The notes under the pieces: generated by a model
Database searches by the model: none
Seen by the model: only the letters and a program-made list of their open reading frames with translations
Told to the model about the DNA's origin: nothing
Translations under genes and position numbers: made by a program
NCBI GenBank assembly: GCA_021811945.1
Contig: JAKAPE010000011.1
Span: 1-34,822 of the forward strand
Length of the DNA: 34,822 nucleotides
Reading direction: 5' to 3'
Source of the DNA: Pseudomonadota bacterium
GTDB lineage: Bacteria; Pseudomonadota; Alphaproteobacteria; Rhizobiales; Xanthobacteraceae
Part shown: piece after piece, positions 18,137 through 26,488 of the stretch
Position numbering within the stretch: the stretch's first letter is position 1
How the letters are laid out: each line of letters begins with the position of its first letter

Positions 18137-20256
18137 GCCGGTACCCGTTCGCGTTCGAGGCAAGACTCCACCAGGTCTTCGCGGCCCTTGCGGTAAAGCG
18201 TCAGCGAGCGGTGGCCATCCATCAGACAGTCGAAACTGCCCGACACGAACACCGCGGTCGTGACCGTTTCGATAACGGCGGGACCCTCGATCCGGTTGCC
18301 GCACCGCAGGCGATGGCCGTCGTAAACCGCGGCGGGCTGAAACGACGCACTTTCCGGGAGGTAGACGGTGCGCCGGCCCTTGAGCGCGTGCCGCGCATCC
18401 CCGCCGCTATGACGCTCGAGCGCGTAAGTCGGCCGCTCGATGGCACCGATCGCCTGCAGCCGCACGTTGATGACCTCGATCGGCGCGCCTTCCGCTTCCA
18501 GGCTGTATCCATACAGCCGGTTGTGCTCGACGTGAAAGGCGCTCGCGACGGCCTGCCGATCGCGCGCTTCGATCGCCTGCGCCGGGACCTCGAAGGAAAC
18601 CTCGTGGTATTGCTTGACGTAGCGGCAGTCGAAGCGGACGCGGTAGCGCCGCTGCACGACGGCGACGCGCTCCTCTTCCAGCATGCGGTCGCCCTCCAGC
18701 CGCATCTCGCCGAGCAGATCGGCGAGGCGCGCCCAGTCGAGCGCGTCGAGACGCGTGACGAAGGTGCGCACGAAATCGTGCTGCAGCTCCGACAACAGCA
18801 TGCCGAACGCACACAAGACCGAGGCCGACGGCGGCACGACCTGCAGCGGGATTTCCAGTTCGTTGCAGATCAAACAGGAATGCATCGGTCCGGCGCCGCC
18901 GCCGGCGACGTAGACGAATTCGCGCGGATCGAAGCCGCGCTTGATGGTCACCTCGCGCACGCCCTGCGCCATGTTGTTGCAGGCGATGCGGTACATGCCG
19001 GCGGCGGCCTCCTCGACCGAAAGCCCCATCGGTCGCGCGATATGATCGGCGATGGCGCGTCGCGCCGCCTCGACATTGAGTTGCATGCGACCGCCGGCGA
19101 AATATTCCGGATCGAGATAGCCGAGCACGAGATTGGCGTCGGTGGTGGTCGGCAGCGTCCCGCCCTTGCCGTAGCAGGCCGGGCCCGGATCGGCTCCGGC
19201 GCTCTGCGGGCCGACGCGCAGCAGGCCGCCCTCGTCGAGCCACCCGAGCGAGCCGCCGCCGGCGCCGATCGTGTGAATGTCCAGCATCGGCAGCGCAATC
19301 TTGTGGCGCGCGATTTCGCCGTCATTCACGGTGACCGGCGACCCGATCGCGACCGAAGCTTCGAAGCTCGTGCCGCCCATGTCGGTCGTGATGCAGCGGT
19401 CGGTGTTGAGGGCGCGGGCGAAATAAAGTCCGGCGGCCGGTCCGCCCGCCGGCCCCGACAGCAGCGTCAGCGCCGCTTTCTCGCGGGCAAGCTGCGGGGA
19501 GATGACGCCGCCGTTCGACTGCATGATGAGCAGCACGCCGCGAAAACCGGCGGCCCGCAGCCGGTTGACCAACTGGTCGAGATAGCGGTTGAGTTTCGGT
19601 CCGACATAGGAGTTGAGCGCCGTCGTGCTCACCCGCTCGTAAAATCGGATCGACGGCAAGAGATCGGTCGACACCGTGAGAAAAGCCTCGGGCAATTCGC
19701 GCCGCACGAACTCGGCCGCGGTGCGCTCGTGCACGGGATTGGCGAAGGCGTTCATGAAGCAGATCGACACCGCTTCCACCTTCTCCTCTTTGCAGAGGGC
19801 GACCGCCGCACGGATGTCGTCGAGGTCGAGCGGCTCGATCTCGGCGCCGTTGCGGTCGAGGCGGCCCCCGATGCCCTGGCGCAGATAACGCGGCACCAGC
19901 GGCGTGACGTTGGTGTAGCGATTGTCGTATTGGCGTTCGCGAATGCCGCGCCGCATTTCCAGCGCGTCGCGCAAGCCCTTGGTGGTCAGGAGCGCCGAAC
20001 GCGCGCCGGTACGCGTGAGCGTGGCGTTGGTTGTTACCGTCGTGCCATGCACGATGGTATCGACCGCGCCGATGAATTGCCCAAAATCCGCCTGTGGCTG
20101 CAGGATTTGCGCTATTTCCTGTAATCCCGTGAGAACGGCAACCGAGGGATCGTGCGGCGTCGACAATACTTTGTGGATCGGCGTGTCGAGGCCGTGCCCG
20201 GCCACGATGAAGTCCGTGAAGGTACCGCCGACGTCGATCCCGATCTTAAGACCCAT
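18133..20256 (-). CDS. Hydantoinase A / oxoprolinase / acetone-acetophenone carboxylase family protein (HyuA-like, copy 1)
   Basis: KIGIDVGGTFTDFIV, VHGTTVTTNATLTRTGA, TTDMGGTSFEASV, TIGAGGGSLGWLDEGG. Confidence 0.93.
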   Translation of the reverse strand: MGLKIGIDVGGTFTDFIVAGHGLDTPIHKVLSTPHDPSVAVLTGLQEIAQILQPQADFGQFIGAVDTIVHGTTVTTNATLTRTGARSALLTTKGLRDALEMRRGIRERQYDNRYTNVTPLVPRYLRQGIGGRLDRNGAEIEPLDLDDIRAAVALCKEEKVEAVSICFMNAFANPVHERTAAEFVRRELPEAFLTVSTDLLPSIRFYERVSTTALNSYVGPKLNRYLDQLVNRLRAAGFRGVLLIMQSNGGVISPQLAREKAALTLLSGPAGGPAAGLYFARALNTDRCITTDMGGTSFEASVAIGSPVTVNDGEIARHKIALPMLDIHTIGAGGGSLGWLDEGGLLRVGPQSAGADPGPACYGKGGTLPTTTDANLVLGYLDPEYFAGGRMQLNVEAARRAIADHIARPMGLSVEEAAAGMYRIACNNMAQGVREVTIKRGFDPREFVYVAGGGAGPMHSCLICNELEIPLQVVPPSASVLCAFGMLLSELQHDFVRTFVTRLDALDWARLADLLGEMRLEGDRMLEEERVAVVQRRYRVRFDCRYVKQYHEVSFEVPAQAIEARDRQAVASAFHVEHNRLYGYSLEAEGAPIEVINVRLQAIGAIERPTYALERHSGGDARHALKGRRTVYLPESASFQPAAVYDGHRLRCGNRIEGPAVIETVTTAVFVSGSFDCLMDGHRSLTLYRKGREDLVESCLERERVPA

Positions 20257-20290
20257 GAACGTCTACCCGTTGTCGCCGACCATGCGCGCC

Positions 20291-21826
20291 TCACGCGGCC
20301 GCAGCCGCGGCGACCGCCAGCCGCAATTCCTCGCGTTGCACCTTGCCGAGCGCGGTCCGCGGCAGGCTGTCCAAGAAATGCACCGCCCGTGGCCGCTTAT
20401 AGCGGGCGATGCGGTCGTCGAGCAGCGCCATCACATCGGAGGTGGTCACGCGTGCGCCTGGCTTGAGCACGAGCGCCGCCACGACGACTTCGCCCCAGCG
20501 CTCGTCCGGACAGCCGACAACGCAGGCTTCGGTGATCGCGGGATGCTCGAGCAGAATGTTCTCGATCTCGGCGGGATAGATGTTCTCTCCGCCGGAGATG
20601 ATCATGTCGTGCTTGCGTGCGACGACATGGAGATAGCCCTCGGCATCGAGATGGCCGAGGTCGCCGGAATGGTACCAGCCGCCGCGCAGGGCCTCGGCGG
20701 TCGCCTGCGGCGCATTCCAATAGGCCATCATGATGCTTGGGCCGCGCACCAGAATCTCGCCGTCCACACCGACGGGAAGATCACGGTCCTCCTCGTCGAC
20801 AATGCGGAGCGCGCAATAAAGCGCGGGCAAGCCGGCGGCGCCCGCCTTGCGCGCCGCATCCTCGCGGCGCACATAAGCCGCGATCGGACACGTCTCGGTC
20901 GAGCCGTAGACCTGGATGAGCGGCACGCCGCTGTGGTGCACCCGACGCACCAAGGCTTCCGGCACGATGGTCGAGCCGGTGGTCACGACGCGCAGGCTGG
21001 AGAGGTCGGCCGTGCTCCAGCGCGGGCTGTCCATCATCGCCGCGAGCTGCGCCGGCACCAGCACCGCGAGCGTGATGCGCTCGCGTTCGATTATCTCGAA
21101 GGCGGCATCGCCATCGAAGCGCGCGTGGAGAACGACGGTCGCGCCGGCATGCAGGGCGGGCACGGTCTGGATGTTGAGCCCGCCGACATGAAACATCGGC
21201 AAGGTGGTGAGCACGCGGTCGGCGCTGGTGAGATCGTGCATGTGCACGCTGTTGATCACGTTGAAGAACAGCGCGCCCTGCGTGAGCACGACGCCCTTCG
21301 GCAGGCCCGTCGATCCCGAGGTGTAGCACAGCAGCACGGGCGCCCGGTGCGCGGGCGTTGACGCCGGCTTGGTCGCCGCCGCCGGCGCGATCGCGTTCCA
21401 GTCGTCCCAGGCAGTCGGCGCACCGCCCGCGCCGCCCGCGCCGCCGAGGGCGAGCCAATGCGCCGTCGGCAGGCCGTCGTGCAGCGCCTGCGCATGGGCG
21501 AAGAAATCAGGCGCTGTCAGCACAAGGCGGGGCGCGGCATCGGCCAGGACACGGGCGTGTTCTGCAGCGCTCAGGCGCCAGTTGAGCGGCAACAGGATCG
21601 ACCGCTGCCGCGCGCAGGCGAACAGCAGCGCCAGCATTTCCGGATGATTGAGGCCCAGGAAGGCGACCACATCGCCTTCGCCGATGCCGAGCGTCTCAAG
21701 TCGGCCGCGCGCCTGCGCGACGCGCGCAGAGAGCGTCGCGTAGTCAAGGTCCTCGCTGCCGAAGCGAACGGCGATCTTCCTCGGCGTGAAGGCGGCATGC
21801 CGTTCGATCGGGACGGCGAGGTCCAT
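20291..21826 (-). CDS. AMP-dependent acyl-CoA synthetase/ligase
   Basis: LLCYTSGSTGLPKGVVLT, VYGSTETCPI, YHSGDLGHLDAEGYLHVVARKHDMIISGGENIYPAEIE, RTALGKVQREEL. Start refined to 21826. Confidence 0.94.
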   Translation of the reverse strand: MDLAVPIERHAAFTPRKIAVRFGSEDLDYATLSARVAQARGRLETLGIGEGDVVAFLGLNHPEMLALLFACARQRSILLPLNWRLSAAEHARVLADAAPRLVLTAPDFFAHAQALHDGLPTAHWLALGGAGGAGGAPTAWDDWNAIAPAAATKPASTPAHRAPVLLCYTSGSTGLPKGVVLTQGALFFNVINSVHMHDLTSADRVLTTLPMFHVGGLNIQTVPALHAGATVVLHARFDGDAAFEIIERERITLAVLVPAQLAAMMDSPRWSTADLSSLRVVTTGSTIVPEALVRRVHHSGVPLIQVYGSTETCPIAAYVRREDAARKAGAAGLPALYCALRIVDEEDRDLPVGVDGEILVRGPSIMMAYWNAPQATAEALRGGWYHSGDLGHLDAEGYLHVVARKHDMIISGGENIYPAEIENILLEHPAITEACVVGCPDERWGEVVVAALVLKPGARVTTSDVMALLDDRIARYKRPRAVHFLDSLPRTALGKVQREELRLAVAAAAAA

Positions 21827-21830
21827 GGCG

Positions 21831-23045
21831 CTATCCGTGATCCGAGACCTTGAGCACCACCGCCATGGCGGTGTCGCCGGCGGCGCAGCCCGCGAACAAG
21901 CCATAACCGCCTCCGCGCAGCACTAATTCCTCGATCAGTTCGATGATCGCACGGGTGCCCATCGGCGCCTGCGGATGGCCCCAGACCAGCGAACAACCGA
22001 AGTTGTTCATGCGTTCGAGCGGCACGCCGGTCTGGCGGGAAAACAGCACGTCGTTCACGGCGAACGGATTATGCGTCTTGATCGCATCGATCTGCGTTAT
22101 GGGCAAACCTGCCTGTTCGAGCGCGCGCCGCGCGGCCGGGATCGGCGCTTCCGGCATATAGGCGAGATCGGCGCGCGCGAGGCCGAAGCCGAGGAGGCGG
22201 ATGCGGATCTTTGCATCGCGGCTCAATGACGCCGCCTTCTCCGGCGAGGCGACGATGATCGCGGCATTGCCGTCCGCCGGATGCGTCTGCCCGCCGAAGG
22301 TGACGCTACCGCCCTCCATCACCGGCTTGAGCTTGGCGAGGCCTTCAGGCGTGGAGAACTTGATCCCCTCGTCCGTTGCCAGCGTCGCCGCGGTCTTGCG
22401 GAAAGAAGGATCCGGAACCGCGAAGGGGAGCGTCATATAGCGCTTTTGGAACTTGCAGTCGTCGGCCAGCGCGTCGCGATACTGCGCCTCGCGCCGCAAC
22501 ACCACATCGTGCTGCTCGGCGGCGGTGATCTGATGCTTGGTCGCGACGTTCTCCGCGGTCTTGATCATCGCGTGGCCGCCGAGCGGGTCGTGATTGAAAT
22601 TGTCCATCACCCAGTCTTCGCTCGCGCCGGTGCCGCCGGCGCCCCTGGGATTCGGGTAGTAGACATGCGGGCCGTTCGAGGTGCGATCGCAAGTTACCGC
22701 GAGCACGCTGTGACATTGTCCGGCCTCGATATCCTGGGCGGCGCAAAGCAGCGCGCGCACGCCGGTCGCGCAGGCCTGCATCACGGTCGAACCGCTGACA
22801 TGAGGCAGTCCCGCCATGCCGGCGACCCAAGGCATTCCGTAGAACGAATGCTTCTGCGGCACGGTGAAGCCGAGCACGCCGGACTCGATCGCTTCGGCGG
22901 GAATCTCGCGCTTGGCCAGTTCCTCGCGCAGCGTCTGCGCCGCGAATTGCAGCGCATTGAGGTTGGCGAATGCGCCCTGCCAGCGCGCGAAGGGCGTGCT
23001 CCAGTAAGCACCGTAGGGAATCTCAGCCTTGTACGCCATGGCCAT
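21831..23045 (-). CDS. Thiolase family protein (divergent acetyl-CoA acetyltransferase-like)
   Basis: MQACATGVRALLCAAQDIEAG, IDAIKTHNPFAVNDV, NNFGCSLVWGHPQAPMGTR, GCAAGDTAMAVVLK. Start refined to 23045. Confidence 0.87.
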   Translation of the reverse strand: MAMAYKAEIPYGAYWSTPFARWQGAFANLNALQFAAQTLREELAKREIPAEAIESGVLGFTVPQKHSFYGMPWVAGMAGLPHVSGSTVMQACATGVRALLCAAQDIEAGQCHSVLAVTCDRTSNGPHVYYPNPRGAGGTGASEDWVMDNFNHDPLGGHAMIKTAENVATKHQITAAEQHDVVLRREAQYRDALADDCKFQKRYMTLPFAVPDPSFRKTAATLATDEGIKFSTPEGLAKLKPVMEGGSVTFGGQTHPADGNAAIIVASPEKAASLSRDAKIRIRLLGFGLARADLAYMPEAPIPAARRALEQAGLPITQIDAIKTHNPFAVNDVLFSRQTGVPLERMNNFGCSLVWGHPQAPMGTRAIIELIEELVLRGGGYGLFAGCAAGDTAMAVVLKVSDHG

Positions 23046-23721
23046 TGGGTCGCCCTTTTTGCCGTCCGATCGCTTCTTGCAGGATGCGTTTGGCCTCGCC
23101 GAGATGATCGCGCATGGCCACGGCGGCATCCTCGGGCTTGCCGGCGGCGAAGGCGCCGGTCAACCGCTTCAGGCCCTTGAGCACGACCGCCCGCGTCTTC
23201 GGCTCGCCGAGGGTGAGCACGCGCAGATAGCGCACGTGGTCGGCATAGAGTTCGATCGCGCGCAAAAGCCGCGTGTTCGGAACCCGTTCGAGCCAGGCGG
23301 CGCGGTAGCGGTAATTGGCGTCGCTGAACGCATTCGCGTCATCCGCCGCATGCGCCGCCACCATGGCTGCGAGCTGGTTGCGCAGCGGCTGCAACGGCTT
23401 GCGGCCACTGAGCCGCCGCGTCACCTGGCTGATCGCCTCCGGCTCGAGCAAGAGACGCAATTCGTAAATATCGTCGATGTCGCTGCGCGACAACGCCGGG
23501 AGGACGAAGCTGCGCCCCGACGCCTGGAGGAGACCCTCGCTCGCCAGGCGGGCAAGCGCTTCGCGCACCGGCGTGCGCGACACGCCGAGCTGGGCAGCGA
23601 GCGCCTCCTCCTGCATCGGCTCGCCACCGGCCGAGCGGCCCGACAACAAATGGTCGCGCAGCGCCAGATAGGTGCGATCACCGAGCGAGGCCGGGCGGTC
23701 GAGCGCCTTGAGCGAAACCAT
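23023..23721 (-). CDS. GntR family transcriptional regulator, FadR/FCD subfamily
   Basis: N-terminal wHTH (LRDHLLSGRSAGGEPMQEEALAAQLGVSRTPVREALARLASEGLL) plus helical FCD-type C-terminal domain. Confidence 0.94.
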   Translation of the reverse strand: MVSLKALDRPASLGDRTYLALRDHLLSGRSAGGEPMQEEALAAQLGVSRTPVREALARLASEGLLQASGRSFVLPALSRSDIDDIYELRLLLEPEAISQVTRRLSGRKPLQPLRNQLAAMVAAHAADDANAFSDANYRYRAAWLERVPNTRLLRAIELYADHVRYLRVLTLGEPKTRAVVLKGLKRLTGAFAAGKPEDAAVAMRDHLGEAKRILQEAIGRQKGRPNGHGVQG

Positions 23722-23739
23722 GTGAGCTCGCCGGTTGCG

Positions 23740-23777
23740 GGAGGACGTACTCTGTGTACTGTATACGAATACGACCT
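23740..23777. promoter_or_regulatory. Candidate GntR operator in divergent intergenic region
   Basis: gaggacGTACtctgtGTACtGTATACgaaTACG between the gntR start (23721, -) and the EthD-like start (23811, +); GTATAC core at 23761-23766. Confidence 0.4.
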
Positions 23778-23810
23778 GCCGTCAATCGCCCGCGCGCCGG
23801 CGCGCACGCC

Positions 23811-24497
23811 ATGATCGTCGTCTACGAAATCGCCTTTGCCGTCCCGGCCGGAACCGGCCCGCGGGGCCTTTCAGTGCGCCTGCGAAATGCCTTTGCGACG
23901 TTACCGGGCCTCGCGTGGCTCGACCTTTATGCGCCGGCGGTGGTCCCGAGCCACGATCCCTACGTGCAGGATGGTCCGGCGCCGGCGCATCTCGCCATAC
24001 TTGCCTTCGTCTCGCCTGGGGCGGCGGCGCAGGCCGCGAGCACCCCGGCCTTCATCGCCGGCCTATCGCACTTCGCTGCGACGACCTTGACGGCCATGCA
24101 CTATCTGCCCAGCGCGGTCGCCGGCGCGGCCAGCCCGGCGCCGCTCGTTGCGCCGTTCTCCTATGTCGTGCGCTATCACCGGCCGGCCGACGACGAGGCG
24201 GCGTTCGTCAAGCATTATTTGGAAGGCCATCCGCCGCTGCTTGGACGGCTGCCGGGCGTTCGCAACGTGATGTGCCATCTCCCACTGCCTTGGCGCCATC
24301 CCGACGGACCGCCGCCGGCCGATTACATGCTCGGCAACGAAGTGGCGTTTGACGATGTCGCGGCCTTCGACGCGGCGATGGCCTCGCCGGTCCGCCACGA
24401 CTTGCGCGCGCACTACGGCACGCTGCCGCGCTTTACCGGCCGCAACACCCATTTCGCTTTTGATCGCACGCGGCTTGTGGGCTACCACAGGGGATGA
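23811..24497 (+). CDS. EthD / dimeric alpha-beta barrel-like protein
   Basis: MIVVYEIAFAVPAGTG; second half FSYVVRYHRPADDEAAFVKHYLEGHPPLLGRLPGVRNVMCHLP resembles EthD-family YxRxxD..F..HY...HPPL..LPG pattern. Start chosen at 23811. Confidence 0.65.
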   Translation: MIVVYEIAFAVPAGTGPRGLSVRLRNAFATLPGLAWLDLYAPAVVPSHDPYVQDGPAPAHLAILAFVSPGAAAQAASTPAFIAGLSHFAATTLTAMHYLPSAVAGAASPAPLVAPFSYVVRYHRPADDEAAFVKHYLEGHPPLLGRLPGVRNVMCHLPLPWRHPDGPPPADYMLGNEVAFDDVAAFDAAMASPVRHDLRAHYGTLPRFTGRNTHFAFDRTRLVGYHRG

Positions 24498-24790
24498 AAC
24501 GAATGCCTCCTGCCGCACATCCGGGCCGTTTGTTGAAGCGCGAGTTGCGCGCGCGCGGACTGAGCGCCGATCGGCTCGCGCTCGACATCGGCGTGCCGTC
24601 CGGGCGCGTCACCGACATTTTGCACGGCCGGCGCTCGATCTCCGCCGACACCGCGGTCCGCCTCGGCCGCTATTTCGGCAACCGCGCGCAGTTCTGGCTC
24701 GACCTGCAAAGCCAATATGACATCGCGGTGATCGAGCGCGACCGCGGCGGGGAGATTACGCGCCGCGTGCGCCCGGCGGATGCGGCGTGA
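24494..24790 (+). CDS. HigA-family addiction-module antidote-like HTH protein, no adjacent toxin
   Basis: PAAHPGRLLKRELRARGLSADRLALDIGVPSGRVTDILHGRRSISADTAVRLGRYFGNRAQFWLDLQSQYDI is characteristic of HigA/XRE antitoxins. Confidence 0.88.
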   Translation: MKRMPPAAHPGRLLKRELRARGLSADRLALDIGVPSGRVTDILHGRRSISADTAVRLGRYFGNRAQFWLDLQSQYDIAVIERDRGGEITRRVRPADAA

Positions 24791-24806
24791 TCGACGCGCT
24801 CACGCC
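24784..24806. other. Inverted repeat spanning convergent stop codons
   Basis: GGCGTGA-tcgacgcgc-TCACGCC; the TGA of the higA-like gene and the TGA (TCA) of the mutase gene are in the two arms. Confidence 0.55.
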
Positions 24807-26488
24807 ACCTGGCGCCAGAGCTGGGTCGGCTCGCGGAAGCGCCCGTAGATATCGATCAGCGCGCGCGTCATCTCGCCGACCGTGGCGTAGGTTTTTACCG
24901 CCTGCATCAGCGCCGGCATGACGTTGCGGGCGGCCGCGGCATCCGCGCGCACCGCGTCGAGCGCCCGCTCGACCGCCGCGTTGTCGCGCTCGGCCTTGAT
25001 GCGGCGCAGGCTCTCGACCTGCGCGATCGCGCCCATTTCGTCGTAGGGGTGCAGCTCGACGTTCGGCTTTTCCTCCTCGCTTTCGACGTAGCAGTTGACG
25101 CCGACCTTGCGCAGCGTGCCGTTCTCCAGCGCGCGCTGGCGCTGATAGGCATATTCCGAGACCCTTGCTTGGATCACGCCTTCGGCGACCGCCTTGACGA
25201 TGCCGCCCTGCTGATCGACCCATTTCATCGCCTCGACGATCTTTTCTTCCATCTGGTTGGTCAGCGTCTCGACGTAATAGGAGCCGCCCAGCGGATCGGC
25301 GGTGTCGGTGAGGCCGATCTCCTCGATCAAGAGCTGCATCGTGCGCAGCGACAGCCGCTGCGCCTTCGGCGTGGGGATGGTGTAGGCCTCGTCGTAGCAG
25401 CACAGCGCCATGGTCTGTGCCCCGCCAAGCGCCGCGATCAGCGCATAATAGGCGCCGCGCATGATGTTGTTCTCGGGCTGCTCGATCGTCAGCCCGAAGC
25501 CGCCGCCGCCCGCGATCATGCGCAGCCATCCGGACGAGGGGTTTTTGGCGCCATATTCGTCGACAACGATCTTGGCCCAGCGGCGGCGGCCGGCGCGGAA
25601 TTTCGCCACCTGCTCGAACAGGTTGCCGAAGATGTTGAAATTGAAGGACAGCCGGCCCGCGAATTCGTCGATGTCGAGGCCGCGCGCCAGCGCCGCATCG
25701 GTATAGGCCTTGGCGATGGAGAAGGCGTAGCCCATCTCCTCGGCGGGCGTCGCCCCGGACTCGCGGATGTGATAGCCGCAGACGCTGACCGGACTGTATT
25801 TGGGCGCCACCTTGGCGCAATATTCGATGGTGTCGGCGACCAGCTTGACGGAAGGGTCGACCGGGAAAACCCATGTGCCGCGGCCGATGAACTCCTTCAG
25901 AATATCGTTCTGCGCCGTGCCGCGCAGCCTGCTGATGTCGTAGCCGCGCTTCTCGGCCATGGCCAGATACATGGCGATGAGAATGGCGGCGCTGCCGTTG
26001 ACGGTCAGCGACACGGTAATGGCGTCGAGATCGATCCCGTCGAAGGCGATCTCGAAATCGCGCAGCGTATCGACCGCCATGCCGACGCGGCCGACCTCGC
26101 CCATCGCCTCCGCGGCGTCGGAATCGTAGCCGCATTGCGTCGCCAGGTCGAAGGCGACGTTGAGGCCGGTCTGGCCGTTGGCGATCAAATATTTGAAGCG
26201 GGCATTGGTGTCGGCGGCATTGGCAAAGCCGGTATATTGCCGCATCGTCCACGGACGATGCCGGTACATCAGCGCATGGATGCCGCGGGTAAAAGGCGGC
26301 TCGCCCGGCCGGCTCAAGTCGGGCGGCGCGCCGGCGGCGATGTCCTCGACGGTGTAGAGCGGCTTGATTTCGATGCCGCTCTCGTTGACGACGCGGCGCA
26401 CGCCGTCATGGACGGAGCGCGGTCTTGCCGAGGCTTCTTTGCTTGGAGCGATTTTGCTTGAAGCGATTTTGCTTGAAGCGGTGCTCAT
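24800..26488 (-). CDS. Methylmalonyl-CoA mutase family large (substrate-binding) subunit
   Basis: FTRGIHALMYRHRPWTMRQYTGFANAADTNARFKYLIANGQTGLNVAFDLATQCGYDSD, GTAQNDILKEFIGRGTWVFP, GYHIRESGATPAEE. No fused B12 domain. Start set at 26488 (ATGA overlap). Confidence 0.94.
   Translation of the reverse strand: MSTASSKIASSKIAPSKEASARPRSVHDGVRRVVNESGIEIKPLYTVEDIAAGAPPDLSRPGEPPFTRGIHALMYRHRPWTMRQYTGFANAADTNARFKYLIANGQTGLNVAFDLATQCGYDSDAAEAMGEVGRVGMAVDTLRDFEIAFDGIDLDAITVSLTVNGSAAILIAMYLAMAEKRGYDISRLRGTAQNDILKEFIGRGTWVFPVDPSVKLVADTIEYCAKVAPKYSPVSVCGYHIRESGATPAEEMGYAFSIAKAYTDAALARGLDIDEFAGRLSFNFNIFGNLFEQVAKFRAGRRRWAKIVVDEYGAKNPSSGWLRMIAGGGGFGLTIEQPENNIMRGAYYALIAALGGAQTMALCCYDEAYTIPTPKAQRLSLRTMQLLIEEIGLTDTADPLGGSYYVETLTNQMEEKIVEAMKWVDQQGGIVKAVAEGVIQARVSEYAYQRQRALENGTLRKVGVNCYVESEEEKPNVELHPYDEMGAIAQVESLRRIKAERDNAAVERALDAVRADAAAARNVMPALMQAVKTYATVGEMTRALIDIYGRFREPTQLWRQVA
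26437..26480 (-). repeat. Short 15-bp tandem repeat inside the mutase 5' end
   Basis: gagcgattttgcttg|aagcgattttgcttg|aagcg, encoding SSKIASSKIAPSK near the N-terminus. Confidence 0.8.

Noticed and set aside
18130-20124. 664-aa plus-strand ORF opposite hyuA copy 1
   Set aside because: Antisense to a well-supported HyuA; no family motifs.
23811-24790. Complete higBA toxin-antitoxin system
   Set aside because: The preceding gene is EthD-like and 228 aa, not a small RelE/HigB-type toxin; no toxin found on either side.
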